Shown in pieces: positions 27,740 to 38,716 of a stretch of 64,000 bases of DNA. Numbering within the stretch: position 1 is the stretch's first letter; each line of letters opens with the position of its first letter. Both the position numbers and the translations under genes were made by a program. The notes beneath the pieces are model-generated. The model did no database searches, was not told the origin of the DNA, and saw nothing but the letters and a program-made list of their open reading frames with translations. The DNA lies in NCBI GenBank assembly GCA_913061075.1, contig CAJXSK010000009.1:28846-92845 (forward strand). Direction: 5' to 3'. The DNA comes from an uncultured Piscirickettsiaceae bacterium (GTDB taxonomy: Bacteria; Pseudomonadota; Gammaproteobacteria; Methylococcales; Cycloclasticaceae).

Positions 27740-29065
27740 TTAATAGGATTGATGATGGAATGGATAAACTTTCTTTTGCCAATTTTTTGTTTTTTTCAAA
27801 AGCTCTGAAGCATCTATGGTGGTTAGTTTATGGTGTGCCATCAGCTGTTTGCCTGCAACCCATACATCACTTATTTGAGAACGGCTTGCAGAATAAACTA
27901 ATGTGGAAATCACGTCGTAAACAGGTTGAGTTTCGATGGTGTTTAAATCAATTGCTACGATGTCGGCTTGTTTGTTTACTTCAAGCGAGCCAATTTCATT
28001 ATCCATACCCAGTGCTTTTGCGCCATTGATGGTGGCCATTCGCATCGCTAAATACGCAGGTAATGCATTTGCTTTTTTCGTAACGCCTTTAGCGAGTAAG
28101 GCGGCTGTTCGCATTTCACCCAACATGTCCAAGTCATTATTACTGGCAGAGCCATCAGTACCTAAAGCAACATTAATGCCGGCATTTGTTAGCTTGGTGA
28201 CAGGGCAGTTGCCACTGGCCAGTTTTAAATTGGACTCTGGACAATGCACGACGTGTACACCATGAGTTGCTAATTTTTGTATATCAGCATTATTGAGTGC
28301 CGTCATATGCACGGTTAATAAGTCGGGGCTTAAAAGATTTAAATCATCAAGCCGGTCTAACGGGCTCATGCCGTTTTCTGAAATTGCTTGCGAAACCTCT
28401 GATTCAGTTTCATGAACATGCATGTGCATACGTATGCCTAGTTCATCCATTATGGGTTGAATGGTTTTTAATGACTCATCAGACACGGTATAAGGTGCGT
28501 GAGGGGAAAAGCAAAAATTCAGCAGCTTGTCATTGTTATAACGTTCTCGAACAGCTAACCCTTTACTAATATAATCAGGTAGGTCTTTAGCCCAGCGCGT
28601 AGGAAAATCAATAATGGGTATACCAAGGCAAGCTCTAATACCAGACTGTATGACAACTTCTGCTGTTTTATTTATAAAAAAATACATATCGTTAAAACAT
28701 GTCGTACCGCTTTTAATCATCTCAGCTATGGCCAGCTCAGTACCATCGTTTACAAAATCTTCATCTGCCAACGCAGTTTCAGCAGGCCATATGTGCTCGT
28801 TTAACCATTCTTGTAAGGGGATGTCATCGGCTAGGCCTTTTAATAAACTCATCGCTGCGTGTGTATGAGCGTTTATGAAGCCAGGGAAGATTGCATGTTC
28901 GTTTAAATCAGAAACTTGCTCAGGCTTGTATTTAATGGCATCAGCTTGCGGCAAAATATCTAGAATAATATCGTTTTGGATAATCAACGCATGATTTTCT
29001 AGTACGGTATTTTCATTGTCTACCGTTATAATCCAACGGGCATTAATTTGATGAGTGTTTTGCAT
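27740..29065 (-). CDS. mtaD: Amidohydrolase: 5'-methylthioadenosine/S-adenosylhomocysteine deaminase
   Basis: A 441-residue TRZ/ATZ-type amidohydrolase with the metal motif GFINAHTHAAMSLLKG, then HAPYTV, HVHET, a VVHCPESNLKL segment and the GTDGSASNNDLDM metal-binding Asp. In Pseudomonas the homologue beside mtnA deaminates methylthioadenosine to methylthioinosine for methionine salvage. It is head to head with mtnA with only 3 bp between the ATG codons, a tight divergent pair in one pathway. Confidence 0.9.
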   Translation of the reverse strand: MQNTHQINARWIITVDNENTVLENHALIIQNDIILDILPQADAIKYKPEQVSDLNEHAIFPGFINAHTHAAMSLLKGLADDIPLQEWLNEHIWPAETALADEDFVNDGTELAIAEMIKSGTTCFNDMYFFINKTAEVVIQSGIRACLGIPIIDFPTRWAKDLPDYISKGLAVRERYNNDKLLNFCFSPHAPYTVSDESLKTIQPIMDELGIRMHMHVHETESEVSQAISENGMSPLDRLDDLNLLSPDLLTVHMTALNNADIQKLATHGVHVVHCPESNLKLASGNCPVTKLTNAGINVALGTDGSASNNDLDMLGEMRTAALLAKGVTKKANALPAYLAMRMATINGAKALGMDNEIGSLEVNKQADIVAIDLNTIETQPVYDVISTLVYSASRSQISDVWVAGKQLMAHHKLTTIDASELLKKTKNWQKKVYPFHHQSY

Positions 29066-29068
29066 AAG

Positions 29069-30100
29069 ATGTTAACTAAAGAAAATTTATTGTACGACAG
29101 CATACGGCCCGTTACTTGGAAGGACAATGGCGTGTTATTACTAGACCAACGTCGTTTACCTGATGAAGAAGTATATCTTCATATAAATAACACGCAAGCT
29201 CTCTATGAGGCGATAAGAGACATGGCTGTTCGTGGAGCGCCAGCGATAGGTATAGCTGCAGCATTCGGTGCTGTATTAGCCTCACAAGAGGCTGATGATA
29301 GTGATTTTGATTCAACGTTTAATAAAAAGCTCGATTTGTTAGCATCTACTAGACCAACAGCGATTAATCTATCCAATGCACTAAATGCAGCAAAGCACGT
29401 TAATAACCCAAAAGAAAACCTCCTTAGCTGGGCGCACAAATGGCTTGAAGATGATATATCGGCCAATAAAATAATGGGGCAGTTAGGAGGAGAGCTTATT
29501 AAACAAGGCTCGACTGTTATTACACATTGTAATGCGGGTGCATTAGCAACTGGCGGTTACGGTACAGCCTTAGGTGTGATCCGTTGGGCTCATCAACATA
29601 ATTTAATAAAACGAATTTACTTTGGCGAAACACGCCCTTGGAACCAAGGGGCACGATTAACCCGTTGGGAGTTTGAACATGAAAACATTCCCGCTAACTT
29701 ATTAATTGATAGTGCGATGGCATCAACTATGTTGCAAAGTCATGTTGATTGGTTAATTGTTGGTGCCGATAGCATTTGTTTAAATGGCGATATTGCCAAT
29801 AAAATTGGCACGTATTCGTTAGCTGTTTTAGCGAAACATCACGGCGTTAAAGTGATGACTGTTGCACCGACTACAACGATAGACTTAAGCGCTGAACACG
29901 GTGATAACATTGAGATAGAACAACGGGGCGCGCATGAAGTGCTTTCTAAGCCTTATGCCAAGGAGACGATAAATGTCCTAAACCCATCGTTTGATATTAC
30001 ACCTGCATCACTAATATCCGCCATCGTCACAGAAAAAGGCGTGATTGAATCGCCTAATACCCGTAAAATGCAAACTTTTATGGCGTCTATTAATACATGA
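29069..30100 (+). CDS. mtnA: Methylthioribose-1-phosphate isomerase MtnA
   Basis: Converts methylthioribose-1-phosphate to methylthioribulose-1-phosphate in methionine salvage. The 343 residues carry RGAPAIGIAAAFG, THCNAGALATGGYGTALG (with the catalytic Cys) and a VGADSICLNGDIANKIGTY segment (catalytic Asp region). The ATG at 29069 is preferred on length; 29051 is an alternative that would overlap mtaD. It is 4-nt coupled to crcB. Confidence 0.94.
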   Translation: MLTKENLLYDSIRPVTWKDNGVLLLDQRRLPDEEVYLHINNTQALYEAIRDMAVRGAPAIGIAAAFGAVLASQEADDSDFDSTFNKKLDLLASTRPTAINLSNALNAAKHVNNPKENLLSWAHKWLEDDISANKIMGQLGGELIKQGSTVITHCNAGALATGGYGTALGVIRWAHQHNLIKRIYFGETRPWNQGARLTRWEFEHENIPANLLIDSAMASTMLQSHVDWLIVGADSICLNGDIANKIGTYSLAVLAKHHGVKVMTVAPTTTIDLSAEHGDNIEIEQRGAHEVLSKPYAKETINVLNPSFDITPASLISAIVTEKGVIESPNTRKMQTFMASINT

Positions 30101-30471
30101 ACCAATTACTAGCCATTGCTGCCGGTGGGTCTATCGGGGCTGTTTTGCGTTTCCTGTTATCTAGTCAAGTTTATAATGGTTTTGGGCGTGATTTCCCCTA
30201 CGGGACAATCGTAGTAAACGTTATAGGGTCGTTGCTGATGGGCCTGCTGTACCAACTATTTTTACAACGTTATTCCGTTTCGCCAGAATTAAAAGCAGCT
30301 TTAATAGTTGGGTTATTAGGCGCATTTACAACGTTTTCAACGTTCTCTATTGAAACCGTTTTATTACTCGAACAAGGTAATTTATTCAAAGCGATGATGA
30401 ATGTCATCGTTAGTGTTATCGTCTGCATAGTCGCTACATGGGCAGGTTTATTAATAGCGAGACAATTTTAA
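30097..30471 (+). CDS. crcB: Fluoride ion channel CrcB (Fluc)
   Basis: A 124-residue four-helix protein that dimerises to expel fluoride. Motifs are AAGGSIGAVLRFLLS (8-22), the FPYGTIVVNVIGSLLMG stretch (about 35-51) and LGAFTTFSTFSIET (about 73-86, fluoride-binding Phe/Ser/Thr residues). Its ATG overlaps the mtnA stop. No fluoride riboswitch was seen directly upstream, which fits expression from the mtnA promoter. Confidence 0.95.
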   Translation: MNQLLAIAAGGSIGAVLRFLLSSQVYNGFGRDFPYGTIVVNVIGSLLMGLLYQLFLQRYSVSPELKAALIVGLLGAFTTFSTFSIETVLLLEQGNLFKAMMNVIVSVIVCIVATWAGLLIARQF

Positions 30472-30501
30472 ATATCGGCATTAATCGTGCCACCCAATTA
30501 A

Positions 30502-31791
<1,290 letters not shown>

Positions 31792-31807
31792 CGAAAAATA
31801 TATGCAT

Positions 31808-31839
31808 AAAAAAAGCCCCGTAATGACGGGGCTTTTTTT
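31808..31839 (+). terminator. Bidirectional terminator after serS
   Basis: Stem GCCCCG/CGGGGC with loop TAATGA, extended by seven A and seven T residues on either side. It serves serS on the plus strand and the convergent Bax-inhibitor-like gene. Confidence 0.92.
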
Positions 31840-31856
31840 ATGGTTGAGGCTGAAGC

Positions 31857-32528
31857 TTAATCGCGGCCACTCATCGCACCAAGAATGTGTAATAAGCTGG
31901 TGAATAAATTGAACAAGCTAACGTACAAAGTTACTGTAGCCATGATGTAATTAGATTCACCACCATGAATAATTGCACTTGTTTGGTATAAAATCATGCC
32001 AGACATCAACATAATAAACATAGCAGAAACACCCAATGAAAGAGCTGGGATGTTAAAGACCATAGCGCCAATGCCGGCTAAGAAAGCAACTAAGATACCC
32101 ACCATCAAAAATCCAGACATAAAACTAAAGTCTTTCTTAGTTGTTAATGCATAAGCAGACAAACCTAGGAAGATAACGCCAGTGCCACCTAGTGATGTCA
32201 TTATTAGCTGATGACCATTTGAATAAGCATTTAAGTACATATTTAAGATAGGGCCTAGTGTCATACCCATAAACCCAGTTAAGGCGAATACGCAAAGTAT
32301 GCCCCAAGAACTGTTTCTTAATTTAGTGGTTAAAAATAACAGACCGAAATAACCCACTAACGTGATAATCATGCCTGGATGAGGCAAATTAAGGGACATG
32401 GATAGGCCAGCTGTGCCAGCACTGAATAACAGTGTTAACGCTAATAGTATGTATGTATTCTTTAAGACTTTATTCGTCTCTAAAATACTTTGTTCGTTAC
32501 GTGTTACTGATTGATTAAATTGATTCAT
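31857..32528 (-). CDS. Bax inhibitor-1 (YccA/BI-1) family membrane protein
   Basis: A 223-residue protein with seven predicted helices and typical family segments FALTGFMGMTLGPILNMYL and NYIMATVTLYVSLFNLFTSL near the end. YccA in E. coli binds and restrains the FtsH protease; other relatives are pH-sensitive Ca2+ leak channels. It is a lone gene between two terminators. Confidence 0.92.
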   Translation of the reverse strand: MNQFNQSVTRNEQSILETNKVLKNTYILLALTLLFSAGTAGLSMSLNLPHPGMIITLVGYFGLLFLTTKLRNSSWGILCVFALTGFMGMTLGPILNMYLNAYSNGHQLIMTSLGGTGVIFLGLSAYALTTKKDFSFMSGFLMVGILVAFLAGIGAMVFNIPALSLGVSAMFIMLMSGMILYQTSAIIHGGESNYIMATVTLYVSLFNLFTSLLHILGAMSGRD

Positions 32529-32678
32529 CTGATTACCTCATTAAAAATAAATAAATGCTATTACATAAGATTAAAAAACTTAGATTAAGTTCAATCGTAC
32601 GTCTAAATAAAAATACTTCAAGTCTTTTGCTGATTGTACTGGAAAATAATCTCATACTTAAGTAATATGCCGCCTGTA

Positions 32679-32706
32679 TTGAGAATTTCAAGGTTCACAA
32701 TACAAA
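32679..32706 (+). promoter_or_regulatory. Probable sigma70 promoter for tRNA-Ser
   Basis: TTGAGA (32679-32684), a 16-bp spacer and TACAAA (32701-32706) precede the mature tRNA end by about 15 bp. This is inferred from consensus only. Confidence 0.4.
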
Positions 32707-32721
32707 TAACCGCTTAAATCT

Positions 32722-32811
32722 GGAGAGATGGCAGAGCGGTTGAATGCACTAGTCTTGAAAACTAGCATGGGTTAACGCCCATCCAGGGTTCGAATCCCTG
32801 TCTCTCCGCCA
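32722..32811 (+). tRNA. tRNA-Ser (anticodon TGA)
   Basis: Class II tRNA of 90 nt. Acceptor stem GGAGAGA/TCTCTCC, discriminator G and encoded CCA. Anticodon stem CTAGT/ACTAG with loop CTTGAAA gives TGA (decodes UCA). The long variable arm and GGTTCGAATCC T-arm are present. The G discriminator and long arm confirm serine. Confidence 0.97.
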
Positions 32812-32816
32812 ATTAA

Positions 32817-32840
32817 AAAGCCCGGCTATTGCCGGGCTTT
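32817..32840 (+). terminator. Terminator between tRNA-Ser and rne
   Basis: Perfect 10-bp stem AAAGCCCGGC/GCCGGGCTTT with loop TATT. The T-run is better on the minus strand, so it may serve rne, which converges from the right, as well as the tRNA. Confidence 0.8.
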
Positions 32841-32864
32841 GTCGTTTTAATACATCATAAAGTT

Positions 32865-35393
32865 TTAACTAGCTGAATCAGTACTTTTTGGCAGGCTAAC
32901 CGCTTTCTCAATTAAGCTTGAACCTTCAGTTGGTGCCTTTTTTTGAGGCGCAGGATTCGGTGCATCAGCCGACTGTGTAACAGTCTCTGGCGCTTTGGCT
33001 GTTGCTTCAGCAGTACGTCTTCTACGGCGGGGGTGTCTAACACCTGTTTTAGCCGTTTTAGTGCCATCACTAGCATTGGCTGCAGCTTTGGGTGCTTCTG
33101 GCGGTTTGCTGACATCAGCTGAGTTGGCTTTAGCTTTCTCAACCGGTTTAGCAGCCTCAACTTTAGGTACTTCTGGTTTTTTAACATCTGGTGTTACAGG
33201 TTTTGCAGCTTGTTCGGTTTTTGGAGCTACTGTTGGTTTGGTTTCAACAGGCTTTGTTTCTATTTTAACTGACTCAGGTGCCTTTTGCACGGGCGTTGGC
33301 TTATTAACAGTAGGATTTTCAGTTGGTGCAGCTTTAACCGGTTCAGGCGATTTGGTTTGTACGGTAGAGGCATCTCCAGTTTTCTGTACAGCATTCTCAG
33401 TATTGCTCTTTGGACGCCTAGTTCTTCTACGTTTGCGTGCTGGTGGTTTATCGCTGTTATTTACATCTGGTTTGTTTGGGTCAGCAGGGCGCGCATTAGC
33501 TTGTTGTTTAGTATCGACTGAGTTCGATTCATTTTGTTTCGGTGCCTGTTGTTGGTTTTGTTTCTGGTCAGGTTTGTTCTGTTGACCTTGTTTGTTTTGA
33601 GATGCGTTTTTATTCCTATTACGGTTTCTGTTTCGGTTTTGACTTTCGCCTTGTTTCGGGCGGTTCTGCTCCCTATTTTGTTGGGGCCTTCTATTTTGTT
33701 TAGGCTTTTCCTCAGCAGGCTCTTCGTTACCTGATGGTAGTATTTTACTGATCATGCGTTTTAAGAACCCGCCACTTTCTACTACTTTAGGTGCGGGTTG
33801 CTGGGTTGCTGGCATGACGTTTTGAACAATAGCTTTTTGTTGTGCAACCGGATCACGTTGGTAAGGCTGCACATCCCGTTTATTTTCTATCGGTGCACGG
33901 TCATGGCTAGCTGATGTATCGCCTTGTACTTCTTTAGTGCGAATTCGCTCAATCTCAAAATGTGGAGTTTCTAGGTGTTTGTTAGGAACGACAATAAGAG
34001 CGACATTGTGTGTCTTCTCAATTTGAGTTATTTCTGCACGTTTTTCGTTCAGCACGAAGGTCGCACAATCTACCGGCAATTGAACAATAACACGTGCAGT
34101 TTGATCCTTCATCGCTTCTTCTTCAAGAATTCTGATAACAGACAATGAAAGTGACTCAACGCTTCTTATAGTTCCTTGGCCATGACAGCGAGGGCATACT
34201 GGTAAACTTGATTCAGTAAGGGATGAATGGATTCGTTGGCGAGACATTTCTAATAAACCGAAACGGGATATCCGACTAAATTGGATACGTGCGCGGTCAT
34301 TTTTCATTGCTTCTTTGATGCGGTTTTCAACTAAGCGTTGGTTTTTGCTTGGCCCCATATCAATGAAGTCGATTACAAACAGGCCGCCCATGTCTCGAAT
34401 GCGCAATTGTCTAGCAATTTCATCTGCCGCTTCAAGGTTTATGTTTAGCGCTGTTGTTTCAAAGTCGGCACCTTTGGTTGCTCGCGCAGAGTTAATATCA
34501 ATAGAAGTTAAAGCTTCTGTCGGGTCAACAACAATTGAGCCACCAGAGGGTAAGGGAACCTCACGGCCATAAGCGGTTTCTATTTGACTCTCTATTTGAT
34601 ATCGAGTGAATAGGGGCACAGTATCTTCGTATAATTTAACGCGTGATAAGTATTGCGGCATAATCTGCTGCATAAAGTCACGGGCTAATCCGAATGATTC
34701 TGGGCTGTCTATTAGAACTTCATCGATGTCTGCACGTAAATAGTCACGAATAGAACGAATAACGAAGTTACTTTCTTGGAAAATTAGATAAGGTGCTTTG
34801 CGGCCTTCAGAGGCAACACTAATAGCGTCCCATAACTGTGTAAGGTAGTTAAGATCCCATTGTAATTCTTCAACAGATTTGCCAACACCCGCCGTGCGAA
34901 CAATTAGGCCAATAGTATCTGGAATATCTAACTGGTCCAGCACTGCACGTAACGCTGATCTGTTTTCACCATCAATACGGCGCGAAATACCACCAGCACC
35001 TGGATTGTGAGGCATGAGGACTAAATAGCTACCGGCAAGGCTTACTTGGCTGGTTAGGGCTGCACCTTTATTGCCACGCTCTTCTTTTTCAACTTGTACT
35101 ACAAGTTCTTGGCCTTCTTTGATTAGGCTTTTATCTTTAATATCAACGGAATCTAGACCGATAGAAAAGCCAGAAATTTCTTTGAAAGGTAAAAAACCAT
35201 GGCGATCTGCGCCATAGTCTACGAAAACAGCTTCTAAACTTCTTTCTACGCGGGTGATAATACCTTTGTATACATTAGACTTTTTTTGTTCTCTTGCAGG
35301 AACCTCTATATCAAGGTCGTATAATTTTTGTCCATCGACAAGCGCAACTCTCAACTCTTCTGCGTGAGTTGCATTGATTAGCATTCTTTTCAT
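32865..35393 (-). CDS. rne: Ribonuclease E
   Basis: Essential endoribonuclease of mRNA decay and rRNA/tRNA processing. The 842 residues begin [20 protein letters not shown], followed by an S1 RNA-binding domain (about 36-120), the DNase I-like catalytic domain with [11 protein letters not shown] and FVIDFIDMG (metal-binding Asp residues), and the zinc link CPRCHGQG (about 400). From about 520 the tail is low complexity, rich in Asn, Gln, Lys, Arg, Pro, typical of the degradosome scaffold. ATG 35393 is preferred to a TTG 15 nt upstream. Divergent from rluC, as in E. coli. Confidence 0.96.
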   Translation of the reverse strand: MKRMLINATHAEELRVALVDGQKLYDLDIEVPAREQKKSNVYKGIITRVERSLEAVFVDYGADRHGFLPFKEISGFSIGLDSVDIKDKSLIKEGQELVVQVEKEERGNKGAALTSQVSLAGSYLVLMPHNPGAGGISRRIDGENRSALRAVLDQLDIPDTIGLIVRTAGVGKSVEELQWDLNYLTQLWDAISVASEGRKAPYLIFQESNFVIRSIRDYLRADIDEVLIDSPESFGLARDFMQQIMPQYLSRVKLYEDTVPLFTRYQIESQIETAYGREVPLPSGGSIVVDPTEALTSIDINSARATKGADFETTALNINLEAADEIARQLRIRDMGGLFVIDFIDMGPSKNQRLVENRIKEAMKNDRARIQFSRISRFGLLEMSRQRIHSSLTESSLPVCPRCHGQGTIRSVESLSLSVIRILEEEAMKDQTARVIVQLPVDCATFVLNEKRAEITQIEKTHNVALIVVPNKHLETPHFEIERIRTKEVQGDTSASHDRAPIENKRDVQPYQRDPVAQQKAIVQNVMPATQQPAPKVVESGGFLKRMISKILPSGNEEPAEEKPKQNRRPQQNREQNRPKQGESQNRNRNRNRNKNASQNKQGQQNKPDQKQNQQQAPKQNESNSVDTKQQANARPADPNKPDVNNSDKPPARKRRRTRRPKSNTENAVQKTGDASTVQTKSPEPVKAAPTENPTVNKPTPVQKAPESVKIETKPVETKPTVAPKTEQAAKPVTPDVKKPEVPKVEAAKPVEKAKANSADVSKPPEAPKAAANASDGTKTAKTGVRHPRRRRRTAEATAKAPETVTQSADAPNPAPQKKAPTEGSSLIEKAVSLPKSTDSAS

Positions 35394-35812
35394 TTTGTTG
35401 TATCCCAACTGCCACGCAGGGTACAGACATCATTTGGTTATGAGAATTTTTATGTTGTTTCATTACTTTAGTATAAGTTTGAATGTTTTCAAATGGTTAT
35501 TTATAAGTAGTTTGTTTCTCAAGATTCTGACTTTAAAGCTATTTTGATTTATGATGAGCTTGGTTTTTGTAAAGTCCATTTAATATCTGGTATGTGCGGG
35601 CAAATCTAGTCGCTCATCTTGGGTTGAGCGAAAAAAACCCTGTTTGAATGTCAGGAAATTCTTCTGAACATTCAGATTCTGTTTACGAATCAAACTGTTT
35701 AAAACAGCATTCGCGTTATATGCCGAACACAATGTTAAGCTATATATACACCAGACTATAGCAACAAATTCTAGTAACATCAATCAGATAAGCGGGAAAC
35801 TTAGCAAATTTA
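35394..35812. promoter_or_regulatory. rne-rluC divergent leader region
   Basis: 419 bp with no supported gene. In E. coli the rne 5' leader is 361 nt and folds into hairpins that let RNase E autoregulate its own mRNA; the similar length here suggests the same, though the fold was not computed. An imperfect inverted repeat (TGAATGTCAG / TTCTGAACATTCA) lies at about 35645-35673. Confidence 0.5.
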
Positions 35813-36751
35813 ATGAAAACCGAGTTACAACAAACCGTTCAACTGGTTGAGGTGAATGAGAACGCTGAAGGGCAACGTTTAGATAACTTTTTGTTATCTT
35901 TCCTGAAAGGCGTTCCTAAAAGCCATATCTACAAAATTATTCGTCGTGGTGAGGTACGTGTTAACAAGGGGCGTATTAAAAACGTTTATCGTTTGAAATT
36001 GGGCGATATTGTTCGAGTCCCGCCGGTTAAAGTGTTAGACAAGCCAGTTCATCAGCCTTCGTCGAGTATTCTTTCTTTGATTGAATCTAGAATTATATTT
36101 GAAGACAATGATTTAATTGTATTGAATAAACCGTCTGGATTAGCCGTTCACGGCGGTACCGGCACAAGCTATAGTGTTATTGAGGCTTTACGTTACTTAC
36201 GCGAAGGTGAAAAGTTCATAGAATTGATTCACCGCATTGATAAAGCCACATCAGGCTGTTTATTGATTGCCAAAAATAGAAAAATGCTCAATGCAGTCCA
36301 ATCGTTATTGCGAAGCCGGTTGGTTGTTAAGACGTATACGACCCTTCTATTAGGGGCAATACATCAGTCTGAAATCACTGTTAAAGCGCCGTTGGAAAAA
36401 AGAACATTACCAAGTGGTGAGCACCGTGTCAGGGTTCACCCTGACGGTAAGCCATCACAAACGATATATACAAAACTGACATCATATCGTCGTGCAACCT
36501 TAATGTCTGCATCCCCCAAAACGGGTCGCACACACCAAATTCGTGTGCATGCAAAACATTTAGGCCACCCAATAGCGGGTGACGAACGTTATTCTTCAGC
36601 TATACAATATAAAGAAATTGGTAAACATGGGCTTAAACGTTTGTTTCTACATGCAAGCGAAATTAGTTTTGAGCATCCGGTTTCCAACAAAAAGTACCAT
36701 TTTCAGGCCCCTTTAGATAAAGAGCTAGCAGCGTTTTTAAAAACATTATGA
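35813..36751 (+). CDS. rluC: 23S rRNA pseudouridine synthase RluC
   Basis: A 312-residue enzyme that makes pseudouridines in 23S rRNA (955, 2504 and 2580 in E. coli). It has an N-terminal S4 domain with LDNFLLSFLKGVPKSHIYKI, the catalytic HRIDKATSGCLLIAK segment (catalytic Asp about residue 143) and TGRTHQIRVHAKHLGHPIAG. It is opposite rne as in E. coli and overlaps the next gene by 4 nt. Confidence 0.95.
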   Translation: MKTELQQTVQLVEVNENAEGQRLDNFLLSFLKGVPKSHIYKIIRRGEVRVNKGRIKNVYRLKLGDIVRVPPVKVLDKPVHQPSSSILSLIESRIIFEDNDLIVLNKPSGLAVHGGTGTSYSVIEALRYLREGEKFIELIHRIDKATSGCLLIAKNRKMLNAVQSLLRSRLVVKTYTTLLLGAIHQSEITVKAPLEKRTLPSGEHRVRVHPDGKPSQTIYTKLTSYRRATLMSASPKTGRTHQIRVHAKHLGHPIAGDERYSSAIQYKEIGKHGLKRLFLHASEISFEHPVSNKKYHFQAPLDKELAAFLKTL

Positions 36752-37392
36752 TCACTGACTACGATTTAATTATTTTCGACTGGGACGGAACCTTAGTGAA
36801 TTCAATTGATTGGATAGTTGAATGTATTCAGTTGGTTGCTGAAGAGCAAAACTTTATAAAACCAGATCAACAAGCCTGTAAAGATATTATTGGTTTAAGC
36901 TTATCTGAAGCCATGTTTCAATTGTTTCCAACTATTTCAGTTGAACAAAAAGCTGTGATGGTCAAAGGTTACCGTCAAAAATACATGGCAAAACCTTCTG
37001 AGCCGAACGATTTATTTATGGATACATTAGATGTTTTAAATGAATTGAAGAGGCTTAATAAAACCTTAGCTATTGCAACCGGAAAAGGGCAAAATGGTTT
37101 AGATCGTGGCCTTGATGGTACAGGGTTGAGAGATTATTTTTCTGAATGCCGCTGCGGCGACACAATGAAGTCTAAACCTAGCCCTCATATGTTGTTTGAT
37201 ATTATGCAAGCAACTAATATAAGCCCTGATAAAAGCATTATGATTGGAGATTCCACCTTAGATCTTGAAATGGCCAAAAATGCGGGCATAGCCAGCATAG
37301 GAGTGACCACAGGTGCCCATACATACGCTAAACTAAGTACATTCCAACCTATTTCGTGTGTTGACACACTAACAGATATTTTTAAGAGGTAA
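36748..37392 (+). CDS. HAD-IA family phosphatase
   Basis: A 214-residue hydrolase with IFDWDGTLVNSIDW (8-21), IATGKGQNGLDRG (motif II) and KSIMIGDSTLDLEMAKNAG (motif IV). The first motif has DWDGT where many relatives have DLDGT. Such a HAD protein follows rluC in many gammaproteobacteria. Substrate unknown; phosphoglycolate-like or nucleotide phosphatase activity is possible. ATGA overlap with rluC; 2 nt before the next start. Confidence 0.88.
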   Translation: MITDYDLIIFDWDGTLVNSIDWIVECIQLVAEEQNFIKPDQQACKDIIGLSLSEAMFQLFPTISVEQKAVMVKGYRQKYMAKPSEPNDLFMDTLDVLNELKRLNKTLAIATGKGQNGLDRGLDGTGLRDYFSECRCGDTMKSKPSPHMLFDIMQATNISPDKSIMIGDSTLDLEMAKNAGIASIGVTTGAHTYAKLSTFQPISCVDTLTDIFKR

Positions 37393-37394
37393 TT

Positions 37395-38366
37395 ATGTCA
37401 TTCTTTAATAAAGAGCCATCAAATATGTCCAATCAACCATGGGAGCGCTCGGTCCTTGAAAAAGTTGCTTTGGCATCTATCGAAGAACAAAAACGCGCTC
37501 GGCGCTGGAGTATCTTTTTTAAGTTACTTTTCCTTGGTTACATTGTGATGATTAGTGTGTTTGCATTATCACCTTTGTCAGGGTCTAGTATTCAAACGTC
37601 GGGGTCACATACTGCTGTTGTTGATATACGTGGCGTGATTATGTCGGGTGCAGAGGCAGATGCCGAAACGATTATTGATAGCATGAATAATGCGGTTGAT
37701 AACCCGGGTACTAAGGGGCTTATTTTACGTTTAAACACGCCAGGTGGTAGCCCAGTACAATCCAGTTATGTTTATGAAGCCATTCGTGATATTAAAACCA
37801 AACACCCAGACCTCCCTGTGTACGCGGTTGTTGAAGACTTATGTGCATCTGGAGGCTATTACATTGCATCAGCAGCAGATAAAATATTTGTTAATGAATC
37901 AAGCATTGTCGGTTCAATTGGTGTGGTGATGAATGGGTTTGGCTTTACCGATGCGATGAAAACGTTGGGTGTTGAACGCCGTTTATATACAGCTGGTTCA
38001 CATAAGGGTTTTTTAGATCCATTTTCTAAAGTAGACAACGAAGAAAAAGCGCATGTGCAAACCATGTTGAATGATATTCATCAGGAGTTTATTCAAGCCG
38101 TTAAACAAGGGCGTGGAGACCGCCTAAAAGATGATCCTAACATGTTTAGTGGGCTGGTTTGGGCAGGGACAGAAAGTATAAAGCTAGGCTTAACTGATGA
38201 TATCGGCAATGTTAAATCAGTCGCAAAAAATGAAATCGGTGAAGAGAATATTGTTGATTTTACAGCCCAGCGCCCTTTGTTTGAAAAAATTGCTAAAAAC
38301 ATGGGTGCTGCCATGGCTGAATTTACTTTACAAATTACGTCTAATAAAAGCCCAACCCTATTTTAA
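37395..38366 (+). CDS. sppA: S49 family signal peptide peptidase, SppA-like
   Basis: A 323-residue membrane-anchored serine protease that degrades leftover signal peptides. One helix (about 44-63) is followed by the periplasmic S49 domain. The catalytic Ser lies in DLCASGGYYIASAAD and the likely general-base Lys in TAGSHKGFLDPF. The protein is the short single-repeat type, not the 600-residue double-domain SppA of E. coli. AAGAGG upstream supports the start. Confidence 0.9.
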   Translation: MSFFNKEPSNMSNQPWERSVLEKVALASIEEQKRARRWSIFFKLLFLGYIVMISVFALSPLSGSSIQTSGSHTAVVDIRGVIMSGAEADAETIIDSMNNAVDNPGTKGLILRLNTPGGSPVQSSYVYEAIRDIKTKHPDLPVYAVVEDLCASGGYYIASAADKIFVNESSIVGSIGVVMNGFGFTDAMKTLGVERRLYTAGSHKGFLDPFSKVDNEEKAHVQTMLNDIHQEFIQAVKQGRGDRLKDDPNMFSGLVWAGTESIKLGLTDDIGNVKSVAKNEIGEENIVDFTAQRPLFEKIAKNMGAAMAEFTLQITSNKSPTLF

Positions 38367-38425
38367 TATTCAGCTAAAGTTCATACGTCGAACATATAAT
38401 TTAATGAAATTTAGCAAGAACAACT

Positions 38426-38698
38426 ATGAAATTATATAAAAAAATTATCACATTATTGTTTGTTAGTCAGCTCTTTATTGGTGCTGCATACAGCTGTGAA
38501 ACTGCACATATTGTCTTAGCAGAAGCAAAGACAGTAAATTTGGATGAAGCCGTTGCTAACGTAAAAAAGAACAAAATTGGAAAGGTTTTAAGCGCTGAAA
38601 CTGTTCAAGTAGAAGGCAAGACTGTACATGTTATAAAAGTATTGAAAGATGATGGGCACGTTAAAAAACTTAATGTTTTTTCATCCCCTAGCAAATAA
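38426..38698 (+). CDS. Small secreted PepSY-like protein
   Basis: A 90-residue protein with a cleavable signal peptide (about 1-23) and a mature part that reads like a single PepSY domain: NLDEAVANVKKNKIGKVLSA, then HVIKVLKDDGHVKKLNVF. Small PepSY proteins often occur before OmpR/PhoP-type two-component genes and may act as periplasmic modulators. It is 18 nt upstream of the response regulator gene, probably one operon. Confidence 0.75.
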   Translation: MKLYKKIITLLFVSQLFIGAAYSCETAHIVLAEAKTVNLDEAVANVKKNKIGKVLSAETVQVEGKTVHVIKVLKDDGHVKKLNVFSSPSK

Positions 38699-38716
38699 AA
38701 CTCTTAGGTTTTTCAA

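Noticed and set aside
27720..27782. Longer ubiG frame starting at 27782
   Set aside because: The extra 21 residues do not resemble UbiG and would overlap mtaD by 43 bp; ATG 27719 fits the family.
28297..28569. 90-codon frame on the plus strand inside mtaD
   Set aside because: Overlaps a well-conserved amidohydrolase gene in the antisense direction with no supporting features.
32995..33585. Long plus-strand open frame (196 codons) opposite the rne C-terminal region
   Set aside because: It is a shadow of the low-complexity RNase E tail; its composition of Ala, Gly, Ser, Leu mirrors the repetitive codons on the other strand, and no domain is visible.
35580..35783. 67-codon minus-strand frame in the rne-rluC gap
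   Set aside because: No family resemblance and no convincing ribosome-binding site; it lies in the probable rne leader.
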